Shown here: one piece after another, positions 17,826 through 27,800 of the stretch
Layout: every line of letters begins with the position of its first letter
How positions within the stretch are numbered: the stretch's first letter is position 1
Assembly: GCA_000688615.1 (NCBI GenBank)
Contig: JHVA01000001.1
Coordinates: 1 to 64,000 of the forward strand
DNA length: 64,000 nt
Reading direction: 5' to 3'
Origin: Acidobacteriaceae bacterium KBS 146
GTDB taxonomy: Bacteria > Acidobacteriota > Terriglobia > Terriglobales > Acidobacteriaceae
Notes under the pieces: generated by a model
The model's input: the letters and a program-made list of their open reading frames with translations, nothing else
Database searches by the model: none
Told to the model about the DNA's origin: nothing
Translations under genes and position numbers: made by a program

Positions 17826-19124
17826 TTAGAGTTGGAAGATGAGCCAGCCGTTTCCAACGGAGACGGCTGCGTAAGATGAGGTGGTCGTGGATTCCGAAAC
17901 GGCGAGAACGGGCCTTGGTTGCTCAGAGACAGACTGCCAGTGCGTAAGGACGATCCATTGCTGCTGCCGGGGTTTTGGGATGCGGTGAATCGCTTTGACC
18001 GAAGTCGGAGGACGAACGGACTGACGGGCCCGGGTGGAGGTCTTCTGTGACTGTGGAAGAACAGCTTTCACAGGGACCGCGGTGAGGTGCCGTCGTGAGA
18101 CCGAGTCCGCGGGGACGGTTGTTGCAGGGATTTCCGCAGAGAGAGCGTTTGAAGAGGGACGCCCGAAGCTGATCAATTCCGGACTGTGCGCGAAGAAGAG
18201 GGCTCCCCCCAGAAGTCCAGTCATCAATGTGCCGGTGATCAGGTTTGCTGTCCGATCTTTCATGGTGCTCTGGGGTTTGCTGAGAATGCGATGGACTCTG
18301 CGAGAGAGCTCCGATTGTTTTTCCCAGGCACCGAGTGCGAGAGAGACTCCCCGGCGGACCAAGGAGTGCTCGGCGAGATTAGCGAGGCAGGTTGCGTAGG
18401 TTTTACGCGCCGAGGTGAAATTGAGAACGCAGTCGTCGCATGCAAGCTCCCGTTCGACGCAGAGACGGCGCTCGACCCAAAAGAGAACCGGATTGAGAGG
18501 GAACAGGATCAAGGCGATCTTCTGGAAGAGATTGGTCCAGTCGTCGCGACGCCGCAGATGTTCCATCTCGTGGAGGAGGATCTGTTCGAGTTGCTGGTCA
18601 GATAGTTTTGAGATCAGGTCCTCGGGTAAAAGGATCCGTGGATGGAGAAAGCCGACGACGCTGGGGCGATCCACTACGGAGGAGGTGCAGACCTCCGCCG
18701 ATCGAAGGCCAGCTTTGAGAAGCTGCGGATCTTGAGAACTGGCGGGTAGAGGCGTGGCAGACGATGCGATCCGGCGTAGCTCGAATACGCTTTTGACGAG
18801 CTTGATTGCGCGAAGGAGCGAGAGAGCACCCCACAGACCAAGGATCAAGACGCTCCATCGGAAGTCAAGATAAAAGGATGCCGTGTTGGAAGAGAGAGGC
18901 GAATCAAGGTTGGTCTTTAATCCTGGAATCAGATGGAGACAGAGAACAGCGAAGAGGACGGAGAACCAGACGACGAACCGCGCCGCGGGTTTGATTCCTG
19001 GAAGAAGACGAAGGCAGATGGTTACGGCGGCGGTGAGCACAAGTCCCTGCGCGATTGCGTTGAGCAGCGACCCTGAGGCTGCGGCGGAGAACAAGGTCAG
19101 CGTGTCGATCAGATGCTGCAACAT
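17826..19124 (-). CDS. BlaR1/MecR1-type M56 membrane metallopeptidase
   Basis: A 432-residue protein with an N-terminal membrane domain of about four helices and a zinc peptidase site: HEMEH at 185-189 followed by RRRDDWTN and the third-ligand helix ERELACDD (about 224-231). This is the M56 layout of BlaR1 and MecR1. Those proteins carry a C-terminal penicillin-binding sensor; here only about 150 residues follow the last helix, Pro/Ser/Thr-rich and not resembling a transpeptidase, so the signal sensed is not obviously a beta-lactam. By analogy it would sense envelope stress and trigger cleavage of the BlaI repressor. Its ATG shares one base with the blaI stop (TAATG), so the two are translationally coupled. 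Confidence 0.9.
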   Translation of the reverse strand: MLQHLIDTLTLFSAAASGSLLNAIAQGLVLTAAVTICLRLLPGIKPAARFVVWFSVLFAVLCLHLIPGLKTNLDSPLSSNTASFYLDFRWSVLILGLWGALSLLRAIKLVKSVFELRRIASSATPLPASSQDPQLLKAGLRSAEVCTSSVVDRPSVVGFLHPRILLPEDLISKLSDQQLEQILLHEMEHLRRRDDWTNLFQKIALILFPLNPVLFWVERRLCVERELACDDCVLNFTSARKTYATCLANLAEHSLVRRGVSLALGAWEKQSELSRRVHRILSKPQSTMKDRTANLITGTLMTGLLGGALFFAHSPELISFGRPSSNALSAEIPATTVPADSVSRRHLTAVPVKAVLPQSQKTSTRARQSVRPPTSVKAIHRIPKPRQQQWIVLTHWQSVSEQPRPVLAVSESTTTSSYAAVSVGNGWLIFQL

Positions 19125-19516
19125 TAGCGATTCTCCTCTTCGGGAGTGCGAGCGATTGTTTCTCTGAGTCTTTGCAGTTCATCAGGAGAGACTTCGTCGT
19201 CTCCCAGCAGCGAAAGGAGCAGCCGCTCGCGCGAGTTGCCGAAGAACCGCTGCAGCAACTGGCGGACCTCACTTTGACCGGCTTCGTGCTCCGCGACGCA
19301 CGGGCTGTACAGGAAAGCGCGGCCTTCCTGCCGGTGGCTGACGTATCCCTTTCTTTCCAGAATCCGGATGGTCGTCAGGACGGAGGTATAGGCCAGGGGA
19401 GTGGTGTCGGAGACGCCTGCAACTAAGTCCGAGACTGCCGATTCGCCTCGTTCCCAGAGGACCTTCATGAGCCGGAGTTCAGCCTCTGTCAGCGTGTTGG
19501 ATCTCTTTGGTGGCAT
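19124..19516 (-). CDS. BlaI/MecI/CopY-family transcriptional repressor
   Basis: A 130-residue winged-helix repressor. The opening LTEAELRLMKVLWERGESAV, with SVLTTIRILERKGYVSHRQE following, is diagnostic of the BlaI/MecI family. The C-terminal part is a dimerisation helix region. ATG at 19516 is preferred over an in-frame TTG at 19543, because 19543 overlaps the operator and adds nine residues absent from the family. The N-terminal half contains the region normally cut by the partner M56 protease. It heads the operon blaI-M56-degP. The palindrome 26-41 bases upstream is its likely operator. Confidence 0.92.
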   Translation of the reverse strand: MPPKRSNTLTEAELRLMKVLWERGESAVSDLVAGVSDTTPLAYTSVLTTIRILERKGYVSHRQEGRAFLYSPCVAEHEAGQSEVRQLLQRFFGNSRERLLLSLLGDDEVSPDELQRLRETIARTPEEENR

Positions 19517-19541
19517 ATTCGCGCCTGTCAATCGGACGGAC

Positions 19542-19557
19542 AACTAATAAATTAGTT
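19542..19557. promoter_or_regulatory. BlaI operator candidate, operon promoter
   Basis: AACTAATAAATTAGTT is a perfect 16-base palindrome (7-base arms, 2-base spacer) 26 bases upstream of the blaI start. It also lies in the divergent gap before the cytochrome c gene, so it might influence both. BlaI-type repressors bind short palindromes of this size as dimers. Confidence 0.6.
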
Positions 19558-19720
19558 AGCAAGAAAAGAAAGAATTAGGTTTATATTTTTTGAGTGTTGA
19601 AAATATGATTAGGTTCGTTGCGAAGCGAATAGGTTTGGTGGATGGGTCTAGAGCGGTAGATTCTGCCATTCGCAGTGGCGATCCTGTAATGTTTCTTGGC
19701 AGGAGATAGATAGGACAACG

Positions 19721-20515
19721 ATGCGGAGTGCAAAGCTTGTGTGGGGTACGTTGGCAGGGGTGCTTTGTGTAGGCGGAAGTCTTTTTGTTTTTCCTGCCGC
19801 GGGGCAGGCACCGCCGCCTGCGAAGCCGAGCCCGGAGATGGTGGCCCATATTGAGGCCGGGAACACTCAGTTCCAACAGAAGTGCGCGTTCTGTCACGGC
19901 CGCGATGCGGGAGGTGGCGAGAGTGGCCCCGACTTGACTCGCTCGAAGCTGGTGCACGATGACGTGAATGGAGACAAGATCGCGGATGTCGTGCGGAATG
20001 GCCGTCCCGGCAAGATGCCTCCCTTCACCCTTTCAGACGCAGAGATGGCGGACGTTGTGGCATTTATTCATGCGCAGCAGCTGAAGGCTCAAAAGGCTGG
20101 TCAGCGGAAGGGCGTCGATGTATCGGACCTGCAGACGGGAAATGTAGCTGCGGGAAAACAATATTTTGAAGGGGCAGGGACGTGTTCCAAATGCCACTCG
20201 GCAACTGGAGACCTTGCGCATATTGCTACCAAGTATCAGGGACTGCAGCTCGAGGAACACATGTTATATCCCCGGGACGCAAAGAGCAGGGCGACGGTGA
20301 CGTTGCCATCCGGTAAGGTCGTTGAGGGGCAGGTCGAATATCACGACGAATTTACGCTGGGGATTTTGCAGGCGGATGGAACCTATCAGTCCTGGCCGGT
20401 GAAGAAGATCAAGTACAAGATCGATGCGCCGCAGGAAGCGCATGCGGAACTCTTCAGTAAGTACACGGACGATGACGTTCACAACTTGATGGCTTACCTG
20501 CAGACGCTGCGGTGA
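19721..20515 (+). CDS. Periplasmic di-heme-type cytochrome c
   Basis: A 264-residue secreted protein with a signal peptide (about 1-29, ending AAGQA) and two heme-attachment motifs: CAFCH at 55-59, in a complete cytochrome c domain with MPPFTLSDAEMADVVAFIHA as the distal-Met region, and CSKCH at 155-159 in a second, less typical domain. The second half (ATVTLPSGKVVEGQVEYHDE) resembles domains found in cytochromes fused or adjacent to acidobacterial PQQ dehydrogenases. ATG at 19721 has AGGA five bases upstream. Its stop overlaps an in-frame start of the PQQ dehydrogenase, so it most likely accepts electrons from that enzyme. Confidence 0.88.
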   Translation: MRSAKLVWGTLAGVLCVGGSLFVFPAAGQAPPPAKPSPEMVAHIEAGNTQFQQKCAFCHGRDAGGGESGPDLTRSKLVHDDVNGDKIADVVRNGRPGKMPPFTLSDAEMADVVAFIHAQQLKAQKAGQRKGVDVSDLQTGNVAAGKQYFEGAGTCSKCHSATGDLAHIATKYQGLQLEEHMLYPRDAKSRATVTLPSGKVVEGQVEYHDEFTLGILQADGTYQSWPVKKIKYKIDAPQEAHAELFSKYTDDDVHNLMAYLQTLR

Positions 20516-20544
20516 TGGTGCTCGAGAGGCTGAGAGAGATATCT

Positions 20545-22095
20545 ATGAATCGATGGAAGGACGCGGGAGCGTTTGCAGGGTCTGTTCTGGCGCTTGTGCT
20601 TGGCCTGGGAGGATTTGCAGCAGGCCAGGGACTGGATAGTGCGACTTTGCTCAAACCGGGGCCGGACAGCTGGCCTCTGTATCACGGTGACTACACGGGA
20701 CAGCGGCATACAAAGCTTACGCAGATTACACCGCAGAATGTACACAACCTGAGCCTTGCCTGGGCGTTCCAGACCGGCATGCAGGCAGGCTTGAAGTCGT
20801 CGCCTTTGCTGATTGACGGAGTTCTGTACTTTACGTTGCCGGATCATGTCTGGGCGGTCGATGCGAGAAACGGTCATCAGCTGTGGCACTATACGGCTCC
20901 TCCGAATAAAGGCCTGCATATCGGCCAGCGTGGCGTGGGCGCGTTCAAAGGATGGATCTATTTCCTGACACCGGATGGCCACCTGATTTCTCTCGATGCG
21001 AAGACAGGAAAGGTTCTCTGGAACGTCGAGGTCGCGGATGTGACGAAGGGGTACTGGACCACGATGTCTCCCTTTGTTGTGGGCAATCATGTGATTGTTG
21101 GAGTGTCTGGTGATTTCGATAATCTTCACGGTTATCTGAAATCGTTTGACCCTGAGACCGGCAAGCAGCAATGGCATTGGGACAGCACGCCGAAAGACCG
21201 AACGGGCGGCATGACGTGGATGACGGGAACGTATGATCCAGAACTGCACCTGATCTATTGGGGAACGGGAAATCCGACCCCTGTGCTTGCGGGAGCTACG
21301 CGGCCCGGCGATGACCCGCATACGTGCAGCATTGTTGCTCTGAACCCTGATGACGGCAAGCTGGCGTGGTCCTTCCAGGTATCTCCGCACGATACGCATG
21401 ACTGGGATGCTGCGGAGACGCCGGTGCTTGTGGATGGAACCTTCAAAGGAACACCGCACAAGATGCTGATGCAGGCCTCGCGCAATGGATATTTTGTCGT
21501 TCTGGATAGGACGAACGGCAAGAGCCTGCTGACAGTTCCTTATAGCCCGGTCAATTGGTCGCTTGGGCTTGATAAAGATGGCCGGCCGATTCCGAATCCG
21601 GCCAAAGAGCCGGCTCCGGATGGCCGACTTATCGCTCCCGATGAAAATGGTGCGGCAAATTTCCGATCGCCCAGCTTTGACCCGAAGACAGGATTGTTTG
21701 TGGTCAGCGCGCGGGAGGCATACAGCATCTATTTTTCAAAAGCGGCAGATGGAACGTACGGATGGGCAGGGGCCGACTACAGCGTGTGGTCGAAGGGCAT
21801 CGTGAAGGCGATCGATTATCAGACCGGAAAGGTGCGATGGACGCACGATCTTGGCAACAGTGCGTCGGCGGGCGTGCTGACGACCGGTTCAGGGATAACC
21901 TTCACGGGAGATTTCCATGGAAATGCCCTGGCTCTGAGTACCACGGATGGAAAGACGCTTTGGCATGCTAATACAGGGTCGATCATTGGCACTTCACCGA
22001 TCAGCTATGAACTGGACGGCAAGCAGTATGTTCTTATTGGAAGCGGTGGCGTTCTGTTTGCGTGGACCTTGCCAGATCAGATCGGCGAGAGATAG
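20545..22095 (+). CDS. PQQ-dependent dehydrogenase (quinoprotein)
   Basis: A 516-residue secreted beta-propeller enzyme. The start at ATG 20545 gives a clean signal peptide (FAGSVLALVLGLGGFAAGQG); an in-frame ATG at 20515, overlapping the cytochrome stop, would add ten residues. Tryptophan-docking repeats are visible (e.g. DAKTGKVLWNVEVADV, DPETGKQQWHWDSTP, IDYQTGKVRWTHDLGN). The sequences WPLYHGDYTGQRHTKLTQIT and YWGTGNPTPVLAGATRPGDD are typical of PQQ alcohol, sugar or aldehyde dehydrogenases. It oxidises an unknown alcohol or sugar in the periplasm and passes electrons to the coupled cytochrome c. It is shorter than methanol dehydrogenases (about 600). PQQ synthesis genes are not in the window. 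Confidence 0.88.
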   Translation: MNRWKDAGAFAGSVLALVLGLGGFAAGQGLDSATLLKPGPDSWPLYHGDYTGQRHTKLTQITPQNVHNLSLAWAFQTGMQAGLKSSPLLIDGVLYFTLPDHVWAVDARNGHQLWHYTAPPNKGLHIGQRGVGAFKGWIYFLTPDGHLISLDAKTGKVLWNVEVADVTKGYWTTMSPFVVGNHVIVGVSGDFDNLHGYLKSFDPETGKQQWHWDSTPKDRTGGMTWMTGTYDPELHLIYWGTGNPTPVLAGATRPGDDPHTCSIVALNPDDGKLAWSFQVSPHDTHDWDAAETPVLVDGTFKGTPHKMLMQASRNGYFVVLDRTNGKSLLTVPYSPVNWSLGLDKDGRPIPNPAKEPAPDGRLIAPDENGAANFRSPSFDPKTGLFVVSAREAYSIYFSKAADGTYGWAGADYSVWSKGIVKAIDYQTGKVRWTHDLGNSASAGVLTTGSGITFTGDFHGNALALSTTDGKTLWHANTGSIIGTSPISYELDGKQYVLIGSGGVLFAWTLPDQIGER

Positions 22096-22245
22096 TGCAG
22101 ATTTGAGCTCCATCAGCGCGGTGAAAGTTTCTGCGTGGTGAGTTCTGTATGAATTTCCTGCAGGCTGGGTTGCCTTTCCTGGCCTGTCGCAGAGTATTCT
22201 TTGGTAGCGCGAAAACTGTACATCCCTGGACTTGAGGAGAGAAGC

Positions 22246-23205
22246 ATGAAGGTTGGCGTATTCACACCGTTGTTGTCGCAACTGTCTTTGGATGCGGTGC
22301 TGAAGAAGTTGAAAACGTATGACATTCATACGGTCGAGCTGGGGACGGGGAACTATCCGGGCGGAGCGCACGCCAAGCTTTCCATGCTGGACCATGCTAA
22401 CGAACTCGCAGAGTTTCAGAAGGCGTTGAAGGATCATGGAGTCACTATCAGCGCACTGAGCTGCCACGGAAATCCGTTGCACCCTGACAAGGCACAACGG
22501 GATGCGATGGTAAAGGTCAGCCGCGACACCATCCTGCTGGCGGAGAAGCTGGGGATTAAGACGGTGGTTGATTTCTCAGGATGTCCGGGAGATTCGCCCA
22601 CGGCATCGTCACCGAACTGGATCACCTGCCCATGGCCGCCTGATTTCCTGAAGGTGCTGGATTGGCAGTGGAATGAGGTGGTTGCTCCTTTCTGGGTGGA
22701 GCATGCGAAGTTTGCCGCAGATCACGGAGTTCGCATTGCGATTGAGATGCATCCCGGTTTTGTTGTTTACAGCCCGGAGACGCTGCTAAAGCTGCGTGCG
22801 ATTGCAGGAGCTAATGTAGGGTGCAACTACGACCCCAGCCACATGTTCTGGCAGAACATCGATCCGATTGGAGCGATTCGCGTCCTCGGCGATGCGATCT
22901 TCCATGTCCATGCCAAGGACACGCAGATTTATTCAGCGAATCTGGTCAAGGCGGGCGTGTTGGATACAAAGCCTTACACGGATGAACGAAATCGAAGCTG
23001 GATCTTCCGTACGTGCGGATATGGCCACGGCGCCGAGTGGTGGAAGGAGTTTGTCTCAACCCTGCGGATGTATGGCTATGACGATGTTCTTTCGATCGAA
23101 CATGAGGATAGCTTGCTGTCGCCGGAAGAAGGTCTGAGCAAGGCGGCGCGTTTCCTGCAAGAGATTGTGATCCAGGAGAAGCCCGCAGCAGCGTGGTGGG
23201 TTTAG
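22246..23205 (+). CDS. Sugar phosphate isomerase/epimerase, TIM-barrel family
   Basis: A 319-residue xylose-isomerase-like TIM barrel (AP endonuclease 2 fold). ATG at 22246 follows GAGGAGAG, a good ribosome binding site; an upstream in-frame start at 22201 has none. Motifs include GVFTPLLSQLSLDAVLKKLK, IEMHPGFVVYSPETLLKLR, NYDPSHMFWQNIDPIGAIR and HVHAKDTQIY, which supply the metal-binding Glu, Asp and His residues of the family. Family members isomerise or epimerise ketoses or act on inosose. Its neighbour is a Gfo/Idh/MocA oxidoreductase, a recurring partnership in inositol or rare-sugar degradation. Substrate unknown. Confidence 0.85.
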   Translation: MKVGVFTPLLSQLSLDAVLKKLKTYDIHTVELGTGNYPGGAHAKLSMLDHANELAEFQKALKDHGVTISALSCHGNPLHPDKAQRDAMVKVSRDTILLAEKLGIKTVVDFSGCPGDSPTASSPNWITCPWPPDFLKVLDWQWNEVVAPFWVEHAKFAADHGVRIAIEMHPGFVVYSPETLLKLRAIAGANVGCNYDPSHMFWQNIDPIGAIRVLGDAIFHVHAKDTQIYSANLVKAGVLDTKPYTDERNRSWIFRTCGYGHGAEWWKEFVSTLRMYGYDDVLSIEHEDSLLSPEEGLSKAARFLQEIVIQEKPAAAWWV

Positions 23206-23240
23206 CTGTAGCCAAGAACTTATAATGTAGAGGAGCGGAT

Positions 23241-24386
23241 GTGAGCCGGTTGAAGACTGCGGTGATTGGAACTGGATTTATGGGGCGGGTGCATCTGGAA
23301 GCTCTTCGCCGTGTAGAGCATGTGGATGTCATTGCGGTTGCAGGCAGACAGATGGATTCGGCGAAGAAGCTTGCGGATCTCTATGATGTCCCTGCGGCAG
23401 TTACGGATTACAAAGAACTGCTGAAAGACCCCACTCTTGATGCCGTGCATATCTGCACGCCAAACGCCTCTCATTATCCGATTGCGAAGGCGAGTCTACT
23501 GGCTGGGAAGAATGTCTTGTGCGAGAAGCCGGTTGCGGTATCGACGCAGGAGGCCGAAGAGCTTACTGCCCTTGCTGCTGAGACAGGTCTGCGCAACTGC
23601 GTATGCCACAACCTGCGCTTTTACCCGATGGTGCAGCAGATGCGCAGAATGCGGGAAGCTGGTCAGTTGGGCGACGTTCTTGTAGCGCAGGGAACGTACT
23701 CGCAGGACTGGATGATGTTTGACACCGACTGGAACTGGCGAGTCGACGAGAAGGCCTCAGGGCCCTCAAGGGTGATGGCGGACATTGGGTCGCACTGGTT
23801 CGATATGGTCGAACATATTACAGGCCTGCAAGTACAGTCCCTGTGTGCGGATCTTCAGATATTTTTCCCGACCCGCAAACAGCCGAAGCGGAGCGTGGAG
23901 AGCTTTACGGGGAAGATGCCGTCGGAAGAAGATGTCGATATCACTCCAGTGACGACAGAAGATTTCGGCGCGGTCATCTTCCGCCTGGGCCAATCGGCTC
24001 GAGGAGCGATGACGGCGAGCCAGGTTTCCGCCGGCCGGAAGAATGGGCTGAGTGTGGAGATCTACGGGACGAAGGCGTCCGTTGCCTGGAATCAGGAGCG
24101 GCCTGATGAGCTTTGGATTGGGAATCGGAATACGCCAAACCAGATCATCATCAAGGACCCGTCGCTGTTGCTTCCGTCAGCAGGCAAGTATGCGGACCTG
24201 CCGGGCGGCCACAGTGAAGGTTATGATGACACGTTCAAGCAGGTGTTCCGGAGATTTTATGCATCAATCGCGGATCCCTCACTGCCTGCAGACTATCCTC
24301 AGATGAAGGATGGCTTGCGTCAGATGAGACTGCTGGATGCGGAGCTTGCGAGCTCAAAGAATCGGTCCTGGGTGAATCCTAAATAG
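23241..24386 (+). CDS. Gfo/Idh/MocA-family oxidoreductase
   Basis: A 381-residue NAD(P)-dependent enzyme. The Rossmann start VIGTGFMGRVHLEALRRVEH and the family hallmark CEKPVAVSTQEAEELTALAA (catalytic-region Lys) are clear, followed by the C-terminal alpha/beta dimerisation domain. GTG at 23241 has GGAG six bases upstream. It lies 35 bases after the TIM-barrel gene, so they form a unit. Members oxidise or reduce sugars, inositols or their derivatives. A role in the same oxidative sugar pathway as the upstream PQQ enzyme is inferred from position only. Confidence 0.88.
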   Translation: MSRLKTAVIGTGFMGRVHLEALRRVEHVDVIAVAGRQMDSAKKLADLYDVPAAVTDYKELLKDPTLDAVHICTPNASHYPIAKASLLAGKNVLCEKPVAVSTQEAEELTALAAETGLRNCVCHNLRFYPMVQQMRRMREAGQLGDVLVAQGTYSQDWMMFDTDWNWRVDEKASGPSRVMADIGSHWFDMVEHITGLQVQSLCADLQIFFPTRKQPKRSVESFTGKMPSEEDVDITPVTTEDFGAVIFRLGQSARGAMTASQVSAGRKNGLSVEIYGTKASVAWNQERPDELWIGNRNTPNQIIIKDPSLLLPSAGKYADLPGGHSEGYDDTFKQVFRRFYASIADPSLPADYPQMKDGLRQMRLLDAELASSKNRSWVNPK

Positions 24387-24815
24387 ATTCGTCGCGTTTC
24401 TACTTTATCCCGTGACAGTTAAAGACCTTTGTCTGCGTTCTTGACAAGGAATTTATAGATCTTCTTTTTCATGTAAAGAGACTATTTAGTCTGCTGCCCA
24501 TAAGATAGACCTGCCTGAACACAAAGAATGACAAGACGGAAACATTTGCCTGACATCTCGTGCGCGAACGGGATGTTAACTCTCTTTAAGCAGCGAATCT
24601 GTTGTCGTCATTGCTCTTGGGAGAGGTTCAGTAGATGGACTCAGTCCGTCTACTGGTCGATGCATCGGCCCTGTTGTCAGTAACGAGACAATTGCAAGTT
24701 ACCGACGAGACATCTTTCCCAAGAAGACAATTGAGCCATTTGAGTAGCTGTATTTATTTTTTGCGAGGCAAATGTGGCTACTCGACTGAGATCGATTCTT
24801 TCCAGGATCTACGCG
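24387..24815. promoter_or_regulatory. Long leader before the second TonB receptor
   Basis: About 430 bases with no credible gene. A TTGACA hexamer occurs near 24451 without a clear partner at normal spacing. A strong inverted repeat lies at 24629-24655. Direct similarities such as ACGAGACA occur twice downstream of it. The ORF overlapping the receptor start in another frame is a shadow. Confidence 0.4.
24629..24655. promoter_or_regulatory. 27-base near-perfect inverted repeat
   Basis: CAGTAGATGGACT and AGTCCGTCTACTG form 13-base arms around a single central C, with only one non-Watson-Crick (T-G) pair. With almost no loop it is better suited to a dimeric repressor than to an RNA terminator. 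It is 161 bases upstream of the receptor ATG at 24816. The cognate protein is unknown. Confidence 0.45.
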
Positions 24816-27800
24816 ATGAAGTGTTCAGTTCTGGGGAGTGCCTTAGTTCTTTTTCTTTCTGCTTCTGCCGTCGCCCAGACTCCGGGTACCGGAGCCATCG
24901 CAGGACTTGTCTACGATCCCGATGGCCGAGTGGCGCAGAATGCCGAAGTCACGGTTATGGACAATGCGACTCACTTTTCAAGGTCGGCAAAGACCACAGA
25001 CGAAGGGCTGTTCCGTGTTCCGTTACTGACTCCCGGGCTGTACACGGTAACTGTGACGGTGCCAGGCTTTGCGGAAAACAAGTTGAATGCGGTGGAGGTC
25101 TCTGTAAGCCACACCACATCTTTGAGTCTTCGACTTATTGTGGCTCCCGCGAATTCGAGTATCGAGGTGAAGGTCGATACGATCTCTGCGGATACGGCGA
25201 ATGCAACGTTGGGCGGGCTCGTTAATGCCACGGCGATTCGCGCACTCCCCTTGTCGAGCCGTAACTATACGCAGATTCTGGGTCTTTCTCCTGGAGTCAT
25301 AGCGGATCTTCCGACCGCGACGACGCTCGGAAACGGAACACAAAATGTTACTTCGAATGGAGCCACGCCGACCTCCAACAATATTCAGTTCAATGGAATC
25401 GACGCTAACAATCTTCAGGAGAATTCCGCTGCGACGGCGCAAAATTTTGAGGTAGGTACAGCAGTTCCAGCTCCTGACACGATTGAAGAGTTTCGGGTAC
25501 AGACAGCAAACTACGATGCAAATTACGGGCGAGGTTCAGGAGCAAACGTTGACCTGGTGAGCACACGAGGCACAAACCAGTTCCATGGGAGCGCATGGGA
25601 GTTCGTCCGAAACAATATATTTAACGCCAACGATTTCTTCTCAAAGCTGGCTGGCCAGCCTCGAGCCGATCTAAAACAGAATGAGTTTGGCGGGGCGATC
25701 GGTGGGCCGATCTTCAAGGATCGCACCTTTTTTTTCACGTCGTATCAGGGAGTCACCCAAGTCAATGGTCTTGGCAGCCTGAAGACGGCCACGCTGCCGA
25801 TGTTGACCTCTGACCGTTCGGCTAAGACGCTGGGTGCACAGTTTTGTCCGGCGGGTCATGCCGGTTCCGACGGAAAGCCATCTGTCGGTTATCTGACAAC
25901 GGCTGGGGGAACGCAGGTCGCCTGTGATGGATCTAATATCAGCCCGGTTGCACTCGCTATATTGAATGCGAAGCTGCCCAATGGGCAGTTTGCCATTCCG
26001 AGTCCTCAGGTGCCGTTGTCTCCGAGTAGTGGGACTGACCCCGCAGATCAATTGCCTTTGGGGCTTTCGACCTTCTCTCCACCTTCACATTATCGCGAAG
26101 ATCAGTTCGCGGTAAACCTCGATCAGGTCGTCAATGAGCGCAATACTCTGGCGGGACGGTTTTTCTACTCTCGCGGCACGATACAGCTGCCCTTCGCACC
26201 GAATGGCGAGAACCTTCCGGGATGGCCCACCGATGCACGGAACCGGAACACGATCTTCGTACTGACGGATACTCATGTCTTCAATTCGAATACGACGAAC
26301 ATCGGCAGATTCGGTTTTGTTCGTTATGACGGTCTGGTCACGCAAGCAAATCCAATCGCTGCTCAAGACATTGGTATCGGCACGCCAACCGGAGCAACAG
26401 GCCCTGGCCTGAATATGCCTGCAATCACTGTGGGCGGGTTCCAGATTGGCGACGGCGGAACACCGACTGACTGGTCTGTGACCAATACGTTCGTTGCGCA
26501 GGATACGCTGGCGTTCACCAAGGGACGTCACAATGCTCGTTTCGGGGCTGAGGTGAAGTGGCATCAGGTGCATGAAGATCAACCGCAGCAGGTTGACGGC
26601 AATCTTATGATTGCGGGTGTACCGGATCTTCTGGTTGGCCAGAGCGCGTCGCAGAATAATAGTCCGTTAGGACTGAGCAATGTCGGACTGAGCATCGCTG
26701 GCGGCGGAATTTTTCGCAGGGATGAGCGCTATATTGACGTTGCTGGGTTTGCGCAGGATGATATTCGGATTCATCCGCGACTCACGATCAATGTAGGGTT
26801 ACGTTACGAGATCTTCGGCGCACCCTCCGAAATCAATGGACGTTTGACGAACTTTGATCCTGATCAGGCGATCAAAGGGCCAATTCCAGACTCAGGGACC
26901 TTTCGGGGGTTCCGCGTATCTTCGAACTTCCAGGGGCCATTTCCCGAGGGTGTGACACAGAACTCATTTGCGGGTTTTTACAGAACACCGTATGGCGATG
27001 TTTCCCCGAGACTCGGGGCTGTCTGGCAAGTGACAGAGAAGCCGATGCTGGTTCTGCGCGGCGGATTCGGCATGTACTACGATCGCCATTCGGCCAACGT
27101 TCCTGAAGCTACGCTCGGTCAGATTCCATTTGCAATGTCGGTCTTCAATGGAGGACCGCCGAATGGAACGGCCTCGCTGCAGGACCCATTTGCGGCAGCA
27201 AGGGTGCCACCCAGAGCAAGCTTCCCCGTGTTCACGCCGCTGGTGCCCTTTGGAACCCCATTTGTTCAGGGAACGAATCCCAACTTGAAGGACGGCAAGA
27301 CCTACGAATACAACCTCAGTCTCCAATACGACGCGGGAAGAAACTATGTGTTCCAACTCGGGTATGTGGGAACCCAATCGGTAGACAGACCCGGGCAGGT
27401 CGAGTTTGATCAGGCGCTGCTGGCAAGTCCGCAAAATCCAATCAACGGAGAGACCACCAACTCCACGAGCAACGTTATTGCTCGCATGCCAGTTCAGGGT
27501 GTGAGCCCGGGATCACTGTTCACGGATTCGGTGTTTGTGGCGAATTACAACTCGCTGCAAGCAAGTGTTATCCGGCGAATGGGCCGCAGCCTGCAACTGC
27601 AGGGAAGCTATACGTGGTCGAAGAATCTGGACGAGGTGAACGGCGAAGGAGGGCTTGACGTCTTCGAACTACAGCTACCGACGAATAATCAGCTCGACAT
27701 CCGTAACTCCTCGTATGGCTTGGCGAACAGCGACCGGGCGAGCCGCTTTGTGGTGAATTTCATCTGGTCTACACCGTCGCTGAATTTTGCGCCTGCAGTT

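Noticed and set aside
17826..19124. Beta-lactam resistance sensor (true BlaR1)
   Set aside because: The C-terminal penicillin-binding sensor domain is missing and no beta-lactamase gene is adjacent.
24635..25225. 196-codon plus-strand ORF at the second TonB receptor start
   Set aside because: It overlaps the receptor signal peptide and regulatory domain in another frame. It is Cys/Arg/Ser-rich and has no ribosome binding site.
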